A stretch of 64,000 nucleotides of DNA from assembly GCF_000521865.1 (NCBI RefSeq), contig NZ_JAME01000002.1:124001-188000 (forward strand), written 5' to 3'. This DNA is from Roseivivax isoporae LMG 25204 (GTDB lineage Bacteria; Pseudomonadota; Alphaproteobacteria; Rhodobacterales; Rhodobacteraceae). How positions within the stretch are numbered: the first letter of the stretch is position 1; each line of letters starts with the position of its first letter. The position numbers and the translations under genes were made by a program. Below the pieces are notes generated by a model that did not search any database, was not told where the DNA came from, and worked only from the letters and a program-made list of their open reading frames with translations. Below are positions 58,976-64,000 of the stretch, piece after piece.

Positions 58976-59004
58976 GCGATAGCATGCGGACCGGCAAGTG
59001 TCAG
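58976..59004 (-). promoter_or_regulatory. Candidate promoter of the IalB-like gene
   Basis: On the minus strand, CTGACA (59004-58999), 17-base spacer, TATCGC (58981-58976). Predicted start is about 33 bases before the ATG. Confidence 0.5.
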
Positions 59005-59059
59005 GGGGCAAAGCGGCAGCCCGGGGCGAGGGCCTGCGGCGGCTCCGCGCCGACCATAG

Positions 59060-59126
59060 AAAAAGGGGCCGCACCGGGCCCCTTTTTCCCTTGTATCTCC
59101 CCGTCGGACCGGCCGACTTTGTCATT
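59060..59126 (-). ncRNA. Candidate small RNA B (minus strand)
   Basis: A TTGACC -35 (59162-59157) with an 18-base spacer to TAGCGT (59138-59133) predicts a start near 59126. The following 67 bases fold as a short hairpin (GTCGG...CCGAC around 59116-59102) and end in an 11-bp intrinsic terminator (59087-59077 with 59070-59060, loop CGGTGC) carrying five T in the stem. The promoter of the IalB-like gene lies further on, so the transcript would not be its mRNA. No protein-like ORF lies inside. The terminator is symmetrical and could serve the plus strand too. Confidence 0.38.
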
Positions 59127-59202
59127 GGCGTGACGCTACGACGCGGCCATGCCATCGGTCAACAGGCAAAAACGTGCCGGTTTCGGCATGTGAGGCCCGC
59201 GG

Positions 59203-59290
59203 AAAAAAGCCGCGCCCGGGGGCGCGGCCAGTCAGACAGGGAGGAGACCCGGGGAAGAAGAGGAAGACACCCGGGCCGCCCTCGGTATGA
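59203..59290 (-). ncRNA. Candidate small RNA A (minus strand) with anti-Shine-Dalgarno loops
   Basis: On the minus strand: a hairpin with arms CCCGGG (59275-59270 and 59253-59248) and a pyrimidine loop TGTCTTCCTCTTCTTC; then single-stranded TCTCCTCCCTGTC; then an intrinsic terminator (stem 59228-59221 with 59216-59209, followed by six T to 59203). The UCUCCUCCC segment resembles the anti-Shine-Dalgarno loops of CcsR-type RNAs of Rhodobacter. The 5' end is not defined and no good promoter was seen. Not matched to a known family. Confidence 0.42.
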
Positions 59291-59345
59291 CGCAGAAAGG
59301 TTAACCAGTGGTGGCCGGACCGGTCGCCGAAGCGAGGAACGGACG

Positions 59346-60884
59346 ATGCAAGAAGGTGTCTTCGTGGGGGGCGCGGGCGAGGGCTACGCCGAGAAGCAGT
59401 TCCTGCCGCTGGGCTATGCCAACCGGCACGGGCTGATCGCCGGTGCGACCGGCACCGGCAAGACGGTCACGCTGCAAATCCTTGCGGAGGGCTTTTCCGC
59501 CGCGGGCGTGCCGGTCGTCCTGTCCGACGTCAAGGGCGACCTGTCGGGCCTCGCGGCGCCGGGATCGGTGGACCACAAGCTCCATGGCGCCTTCGCCGAA
59601 CGCGCGCGGCGGATCGGGTTCGACGACTACGCCTATGCCGGCTTCCCGGTGACGTTCTGGGATCTCTTCGGCGTGCAGGGCCATCCGGTGCGCACGACGG
59701 TGGCCGAGATGGGCCCTCTCCTGCTGTCGCGGCTCCTCGACCTGACCGAGGCGCAGGAGGGCGTGCTGAACGTGGCCTTCCGCGTGGCCGACGAGGAGGG
59801 GCTGCCGCTTCTCGACCTGAAGGATCTGCAGGCGCTGCTCGTCTGGGTCGGCGAGACCCGCGAGGCGCTGTCGCTGCGCTATGGAAATGTGGCGGTGCAG
59901 ACCGTGGGTGCGATCCTGCGGCGGCTCCTCGTCCTCGAGACCGAGGGGGCCGCGGATTTCTTCGGCGAGCCGGCGCTCGAACTCGGCGACCTGATGCGGA
60001 CGGCGCCGGACGGGCGCGGGCAGGTCAACGTGATCGCCGCCGACCGGCTGATGGCGGCGCCGCGGCTCTACGCGACCTTCCTGCTGTGGCTCCTGTCCGA
60101 GCTTTTCGAGGAGCTGCCCGAGGTGGGCGACCCCGAGAAGCCGCGGCTCGTCTTCTTCTTCGACGAGGCGCACCTGCTCTTCGACGACGCGCCGCGTGCG
60201 CTGATCGACAAGGTGGAACAGGTTGCTCGGCTGATCCGGTCCAAGGGCGTCGGCGTCTACTTCGTCACGCAGAACCCCGACGACGTGCCGCAGGACATCC
60301 TGGCCCAGCTCGGCAACCGGGTGCAGCACGCGTTGCGCGCCTTCACCGCGCGCGACCAGAAGGCGCTGAGGATGGCGGCCGAGACCTATCGCACCAACCC
60401 CGCCTTCGACACCGAGGCGGCGATCCGCGAGGTCGGGACGGGCGAGGCGGTGACCTCGTTCCTCGAGCGCAAGGGGGCCCCCGGCATGGTGCAGCGCACG
60501 CTGGTACGGCCGCCGTCCTCGCGCCTTGGCCCGCTGCCGCCGGAGGAGCGCGCGCGCCTTCTCGCGGCCTCGGAACTCGCGGCGAAATATGCCGCCGCGC
60601 TGGACCGCGTGTCGGCCCACGAGATCCTCGCCGAACGGGCCGCCGCCGCCGCGCGCGCCGCCGAGGCCGCGGCGCCGGAGGAGGACCCCGCGCCCGAAGG
60701 CCGGCGCGCGGGCGGGGGGCGGCGCTATTCCGGCCCGCGGTCGGGCGGGGGAGCATCGCCGGCCCCGCGCGAGGACGGGGGCCTCGGGGCCGCGCTCGCG
60801 CAGGCACTGGTCAAGGAACTGAGCGGCACGACAGGCCGGCGGATCGTGCGCGGCGTCCTCGGCGGACTTTTCCGAGGACGCTGA
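59346..60884 (+). CDS. HerA/DUF853-type ATPase (YjgR-like)
   Basis: A 512-residue P-loop ATPase. Walker A is GATGTGKT (33-40) and Walker B lies in KPRLVFFFDEAHLLFDDAPR; the sensor-like VYFVTQNPDDVPQDILAQLG follows. This is the DUF853 family, related to the HerA/FtsK translocases; the biochemical role in bacteria is unknown. The C-terminal 100 residues are Ala/Glu/Gly-rich and probably flexible. The ATG at 59346 follows GAGGAACGG; upstream sequence in frame is not conserved-like. Confidence 0.87.
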   Translation: MQEGVFVGGAGEGYAEKQFLPLGYANRHGLIAGATGTGKTVTLQILAEGFSAAGVPVVLSDVKGDLSGLAAPGSVDHKLHGAFAERARRIGFDDYAYAGFPVTFWDLFGVQGHPVRTTVAEMGPLLLSRLLDLTEAQEGVLNVAFRVADEEGLPLLDLKDLQALLVWVGETREALSLRYGNVAVQTVGAILRRLLVLETEGAADFFGEPALELGDLMRTAPDGRGQVNVIAADRLMAAPRLYATFLLWLLSELFEELPEVGDPEKPRLVFFFDEAHLLFDDAPRALIDKVEQVARLIRSKGVGVYFVTQNPDDVPQDILAQLGNRVQHALRAFTARDQKALRMAAETYRTNPAFDTEAAIREVGTGEAVTSFLERKGAPGMVQRTLVRPPSSRLGPLPPEERARLLAASELAAKYAAALDRVSAHEILAERAAAAARAAEAAAPEEDPAPEGRRAGGGRRYSGPRSGGGASPAPREDGGLGAALAQALVKELSGTTGRRIVRGVLGGLFRGR

Positions 60885-60897
60885 CATCTCATGAAAG

Positions 60898-60927
60898 TTG
60901 CATTTGAATTGTTCTAAGGTCGATACA
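60898..60927 (+). promoter_or_regulatory. Candidate promoter and AT-rich region upstream of the acetyltransferase
   Basis: TTGCAT (60898-60903) with an 18-base spacer to GATACA (60922-60927), in the only clearly AT-rich stretch of the 249-base gap. The start codon of the next gene is about 200 bases away. Confidence 0.38.
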
Positions 60928-60948
60928 TCTGGGCCTGCGTAACGCAAT

Positions 60949-61019
60949 CTCCCGGCGTCGGGACCGGGAGACGAAGACAATAGGGACGGTCCGGCCGAAT
61001 GCCCGACGGCGCCGGACCG
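60949..61019 (+). promoter_or_regulatory. Two tandem hairpins in the long 5' leader of the acetyltransferase gene
   Basis: Hairpin 1: 60949-60955 with 60964-60970 (7 bp). Hairpin 2: 60987-60995 with 61011-61019 (9 bp). Neither has a T-tract. They may structure a long untranslated leader; no riboswitch class is recognised. Confidence 0.35.
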
Positions 61020-61133
61020 GAAAAGTTCAGGGTCACCGCATTTGAAACGATCGATCTGCAGGATTCCGGGTCCGCGCCCGGCCCATCGTGCGTCCCCGGA
61101 TCATCCGGGCCGCGCCATCCGGGGAGCGGCGCC

Positions 61134-61625
61134 ATGAGCGTGCGCGACGCGCGGGTGGACGACGCCGCCGAGATCGTGGCGCTCGTCAATCCGGTCATCG
61201 CGCTCACCACCGTCACCTTCACCTCGTCGCTGCGGGACGAGAACAGCATGCGCGCCACCATCGCCGCGCGGCCCGGCGCCTTTCTCGTGGCCGAATACGA
61301 GGGGCGCGTCGCTGGCTTTGCCACCTATTTCCAGTTCCGCGTCGGCAACGGATACGCCTCGACGATGGAGCACACGATCAACGTGGGGCCGGGCGCCCGG
61401 CGCATGGGGTTCGGCCGGCTCCTGATGGCGGAACTCGAGGGGCGCGCGCGGCAGAACGGCGTCGGCAGCCTGATCGCGGCGATCAGCGGCGAGAATCCCG
61501 AGGCCATGCGCTTTCACGCCGCGATCGGCTTCGTCGAGGCCGGCCGCCTGCAGGCCGCGGGGCGCAAGTTCGACCGCTGGATCGATCTGGTGCTGATGCA
61601 GAAAATGCTCGTGACCTGTGCCTGA
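61134..61625 (+). CDS. GNAT acetyltransferase, phosphinothricin-N-acetyltransferase-like
   Basis: A 163-residue GNAT enzyme. Motif A reads NVGPGARRMGFGRLLMAELE and the C-terminal part is ENPEAMRFHAAIGFVEAGRL. This pattern (FTSSLRDENSM, GFATYFQFRVGNGYASTMEH) is that of phosphinothricin/MnaT-type acetyltransferases, which acylate amino acids or their analogues. The ATG at 61134 follows GGGGAG. Resistance in the wild is not implied. The next gene starts 31 bases after the stop. Confidence 0.87.
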   Translation: MSVRDARVDDAAEIVALVNPVIALTTVTFTSSLRDENSMRATIAARPGAFLVAEYEGRVAGFATYFQFRVGNGYASTMEHTINVGPGARRMGFGRLLMAELEGRARQNGVGSLIAAISGENPEAMRFHAAIGFVEAGRLQAAGRKFDRWIDLVLMQKMLVTCA

Positions 61626-61656
61626 CAAGCCGAGGGCCGTGCCCTACACTTCCCCC

Positions 61657-62340
61657 ATGTCCCTCTGGTCGCGCATAACCGAGGCGCTTGCCGCCCTCGC
61701 AAACGGCGAATCGCTCGCCACGGTGTTCGACCGGCTGCGCACGCCGCCCGAACGCTCGGTCGCCTTCGCCATCGCGGTGATCGCGCTGTCGGCCAAGATG
61801 GCCAAGGCGGACGGCCTCGTGACCCGCGACGAGGTCACCGCGTTCCGCGAGGTGTTCCACATCGCGCCCGGCGACGAACCGGGCGCCGCGCGCGTCTTCA
61901 ACCTCGCCCGGCAGGACGTGGCGGGCTACGAGGACTATGCCGCGCGCATCAAGCGCATGTTCGGCGACGAGACCGCGACCCTCTGCGACCTGCTCGAGGG
62001 GCTTTTCCACATCGCGCTTGCGGACGGGGACTATCACCCTGCCGAGGACGCGTTCCTGTCGCGGGTGGCCGAGATTTTCGGTATCGAGGAGACGCGGTTC
62101 CGCGCGCTGCGCTCGCGCTACGTGCCCGATGCCGATCCCGATCCCTACGCCATCCTCGGCGTGGACCCGGGCATGACCCTGCCCGAGATCCGCAAAGTCT
62201 GGCGCGGCCTGGTGCGCGAGAGCCATCCCGACCGGATGGTGGCGCGCGGCCTGCCGCAGGAGGCGGTCAAGATGTCCGAGAAGCGGCTCGTCGCCATCAA
62301 CCGCGCCTGGGAGGAGATCTCGGGCCGCCACGCGGCCTGA
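61657..62340 (+). CDS. TerB-domain and J-domain protein (DjlA-like)
   Basis: A 227-residue cytoplasmic protein. An N-terminal TerB-like helical domain (about 30-150; SAKMAKADGLVTRDEVTAFR, LALADGDYHPAEDAFLSRV type repeats) is followed by a short J domain with the HPD motif in VRESHPDRMVARGLPQEAVK. The J domain would stimulate DnaK. DjlA of E. coli is membrane-anchored; no anchor is seen here. The ATG at 61657 starts MSLWSRITEALAALANGESL; an upstream GTG overlapping the previous stop is not preferred. Followed after three bases by the nuclease-like gene. Confidence 0.87.
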   Translation: MSLWSRITEALAALANGESLATVFDRLRTPPERSVAFAIAVIALSAKMAKADGLVTRDEVTAFREVFHIAPGDEPGAARVFNLARQDVAGYEDYAARIKRMFGDETATLCDLLEGLFHIALADGDYHPAEDAFLSRVAEIFGIEETRFRALRSRYVPDADPDPYAILGVDPGMTLPEIRKVWRGLVRESHPDRMVARGLPQEAVKMSEKRLVAINRAWEEISGRHAA

Positions 62341-62343
62341 CGC

Positions 62344-63351
62344 GTGCTGCGGCTCGCCACGTGGAACGTCGAGTGGTTCGACGCGCTCTTCGACGACGAC
62401 GGCAAGCTCCTCCCCGGGGACGCACCGTCGCGGCGCCACGGGGTCAGCCGGGCCGAACAGGCCTCTGCGGTGGCGCACGTCCTGAACGCGCTCGACGCCG
62501 ACGCGGTGCTGGTCGTCGAGGCGCCCGACACCGGGTCGCGCCGGTCGACGCGGCTCGCGCTCGAGGGCTTCGCGGACCGCCACGATCTGCGCCAGCGCGC
62601 GGCGCTCATCGGCTTTGCCAACGAGACGCAGCAGGAGATCGCTCTCCTGCATGATCCCACCCGCATCGTCGCGCGCCACGACCCGCGCGCGAGCGCGGAG
62701 GCGCCGCGCTTCGACGGGCGCTTCGCCATGGACCTCGACATCGACGCGGCGCCCGAGGACGTCAGCTTCTCGAAGCCGCCGCTCGAGGTCGCGCTGTCGC
62801 GTCCCGATGGCAGCACCCTGCCGCGCCTCATCGGCGTGCACCTCAAGTCCAAGGCGCCGCATGGCGCGCGCGGCCCCGATGACGTGATGCGCCTGTCGAT
62901 CGCGAACCGCCGCAAGCAGCTGGCGCAGGCCGTCTGGCTGCGCGCGCGGATCGACGACCATCTCGCGGCGGGCGAGCCGCTGATCGTCGCGGGCGATCTC
63001 AACGACGGCCCGGGGCTCGACGCGTTCGAGGCGCTCTTCGGCCGCTCGTCGATCGAGATCGTGCGCGGCGCGGGCGCGGGCGTCCTGCACGATCCCCATG
63101 CCGAGGCCGCGATGCAGGGCCGGTTCGGCGCGCGGGCGACCACCGCGCGGTTCTACATCGCCGAGGAGCGGCGCTACCTGCAGGCATTGCTCGACTACCT
63201 CTTCGTCTCTCCGGAGCTCGTGCCGGTGGCCCGCGGCTGGCGGATCTGGCACCCTTTCGACGATCCCGAATGCTGGCACGACGTGCCCCTGCGCGCGGCG
63301 CTCCTGGCGGCGTCCGACCACTACCCGGTGACGCTCGACCTCGACCTGTGA
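62344..63351 (+). CDS. Endonuclease/exonuclease/phosphatase family protein
   Basis: A 335-residue metal-dependent hydrolase of the EEP superfamily. It opens LRLATWNVEWFDALFDDDGK with the metal-binding Asn, has VLVVEAPDTGSRRSTRLALE, IGVHLKSKAPHGARGPDDVM, and the catalytic Asp/Asn block PLIVAGDLNDGPGLDAFEAL, ending ASDHYPVTLDLDL. Substrate could be DNA, RNA, lipid or inositol phosphate. The start is a GTG at 62344, three bases after the upstream stop. Confidence 0.9.
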   Translation: MLRLATWNVEWFDALFDDDGKLLPGDAPSRRHGVSRAEQASAVAHVLNALDADAVLVVEAPDTGSRRSTRLALEGFADRHDLRQRAALIGFANETQQEIALLHDPTRIVARHDPRASAEAPRFDGRFAMDLDIDAAPEDVSFSKPPLEVALSRPDGSTLPRLIGVHLKSKAPHGARGPDDVMRLSIANRRKQLAQAVWLRARIDDHLAAGEPLIVAGDLNDGPGLDAFEALFGRSSIEIVRGAGAGVLHDPHAEAAMQGRFGARATTARFYIAEERRYLQALLDYLFVSPELVPVARGWRIWHPFDDPECWHDVPLRAALLAASDHYPVTLDLDL

Positions 63352-63395
63352 CCGCGCACCTTTCGCGGATGCTCGCGGCTCCCTATATTCGGGCC

Positions 63396-63788
63396 ATGAC
63401 ACGTCTCGCCGCCGCCACTCTTGTCCTGTCGCTCGCCGCGGCCCCGCTGGCCGCGCAGGAGGACGGCGCGGAGGAGGGCGGGGGCTTCGGCCTCATGGAG
63501 CGGGGGATCGAGCTGTTCTTCCGCGGCATGATGGACGAGATGCAGCCGGCATTCCGCGAGTTCCGGCAGCTGGCCGAGGAGGCGGGCCCGGCGCTCAACG
63601 ATTTCCTGACGCAGATGGGACCGGCGCTGCGCGACCTTCTGGCCGAGGTCGAGGACTGGTCGGTCTACGAGGCGCCCGAAATCCTGCCGAACGGCGACAT
63701 AATCATCCGCCGCAAGCCCGAGGCGCCGGATGCGCCCAAGCCGGAGGAGCTGCCCGAGGCGGGCGAGGACGGCGCCGTCGACATCTGA
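63396..63788 (+). CDS. Small exported protein of unknown function
   Basis: A 130-residue protein. Signal peptide MTRLAAATLVLSLAAAPLAA with cleavage before QEDG. The body is helical (ERGIELFFRGMMDEMQPAFR, FRQLAEEAGPALNDFLTQMG), followed by YEAPEILPNGDIIIRRKPEA and an acidic Pro-rich tail. This pattern is common as an uncharacterised periplasmic protein in Rhodobacteraceae. Function unknown. Confidence 0.72.
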   Translation: MTRLAAATLVLSLAAAPLAAQEDGAEEGGGFGLMERGIELFFRGMMDEMQPAFREFRQLAEEAGPALNDFLTQMGPALRDLLAEVEDWSVYEAPEILPNGDIIIRRKPEAPDAPKPEELPEAGEDGAVDI

Positions 63789-63889
63789 CGTGTCACATGC
63801 GCGCCATATGGCCGGTACACATGGCTAAATTGAGCGGCCCGTGGTTTCGTGCCATATATTCCAACGGTGCAATGTGGGGGTTTTCGCCC

Positions 63890-64000
63890 ATGGCGAAGAA
63901 AACGGTGTCCCGGATACGGGGCGGCGTCCGGCCGGCGCGTGCCTCCGCGGAGGCGGCGGTCGAGACGCTCTGGCTGAGCGATGACGGGGGCATTCCGAAC
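63890..64000 (+). CDS. Truncated ORF at the window edge
   Basis: Open from ATG 63890 (MAKKTVSRIRGG) to the window end, 37 codons. An in-frame ATG at 63872 would add six residues; neither has a convincing ribosome site. The visible end, TLWLSDDGGIPN, is weakly like the opening of some small cupin proteins, but too little is present to assign. Confidence 0.4.
   Translation, partial: MAKKTVSRIRGGVRPARASAEAAVETLWLSDDGGIPN

Noticed and set aside
58937-59155. Upstream extension of the IalB-like protein to 59155
   Set aside because: The extension lacks protein-like sequence, crosses a strong terminator hairpin, and the ATG at 58936 has a GGAGGAG ribosome site and signal peptide.
58998-59345. Upstream extension of the HerA-like protein
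   Set aside because: In-frame sequence is low-complexity and spans two terminators; ATG 59346 has a ribosome site and the family N-terminus.
63801-63860. Palindromic CCATATGG and repeated GCCATAT motifs as a regulator site before the last gene
   Set aside because: Too short, and the downstream gene is truncated, so no context supports a site.
1-64000. tRNA, rRNA or CRISPR arrays
   Set aside because: No conserved tRNA T-arm in a cloverleaf context and no regularly spaced direct repeats were found by reading; a tRNAscan-SE run would settle the first.

Overview
The window is a very G+C-rich bacterial chromosome segment, almost fully coding, with short intergenic gaps and many 1-4 bp start/stop overlaps (ATGA, GTGA, TGATG). 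Gene content points to an alphaproteobacterium of the Rhodobacteraceae/Paracoccaceae (Roseobacter-Rhodobacter) group: the tellurite-resistance pair trgA-trgB followed by cysK, lpxI instead of lpxH, an alphaproteobacterial IlvB, an IalB-type protein, a DUF2927 lipoprotein, a Hint-domain protein, and prfB without the programmed frameshift. No rRNA, tRNA, CRISPR array or prophage was seen.

Layout. 1-8 kb: a truncated Na+/alanine symporter, ndk, small membrane/stress proteins, an aminotransferase, then cysS preceded by a 14-codon leader ORF with tandem Cys codons, then cimA and a methyltransferase. 8-17 kb: an NDUFAF6-like protein, an MFS transporter, an AlkA-type glycosylase coupled to an esterase, prfB, an XRE regulator, and ilvN and ilvB on the minus strand, separated by an opposite-strand membrane gene. 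ilvB has a Leu/Val-rich leader peptide and an intrinsic terminator (a classical attenuator). 17-30 kb: accessory metabolism and repair: a Tat-exported serine hydrolase, a Hint protein, an atypical SDR, an AlkD-like protein, an M48 protease, OsmC, a CoxE-like VWA protein, photolyase and a cyclopropane-fatty-acid synthase. 30-38 kb: trgA-trgB-cysK, a large MscS channel translationally coupled to a cytoplasmic BisC-like molybdoenzyme, and a rhodanese. 38-45 kb: an amine oxidase-like flavoprotein, an SDR, ssb, a lytic transglycosylase, and a coupled miaA-AraC-solute-binding-protein unit.

45.1-56.4 kb is a conserved envelope/translation operon: frr-uppS-cdsA-dxr-rseP-(small membrane ORF)-bamA-skp-fabZ-lpxA-lpxI-lpxB. 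It joins ribosome recycling, isoprenoid and undecaprenyl synthesis, CDP-diacylglycerol, regulated proteolysis, outer-membrane assembly and lipid A synthesis. lpxD is not in its usual slot.

56.4-58.2 kb is a complete, recent-looking IS1595-family insertion of 1739 bp with perfect 24-bp inverted repeats and a perfect 8-bp target duplication. It carries a passenger lipoprotein gene. It landed exactly on the lpxB stop codon and the T-tract of the facing gene's terminator; both copies of the duplication keep those signals intact.

58.2-64 kb: an IalB-like periplasmic protein, a 409-bp intergenic region with two hairpin-T-tract units on the minus strand that look like small RNA genes, a HerA/DUF853 ATPase, an acetyltransferase, a TerB-DnaJ protein, an EEP-family nuclease, a small exported protein and a gene cut by the window edge.

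The best candidates for something new are the Cys-codon leader before cysS, the cargo-bearing IS, and the possible anti-Shine-Dalgarno-type small RNA before the HerA gene. All three rest on sequence reading only.
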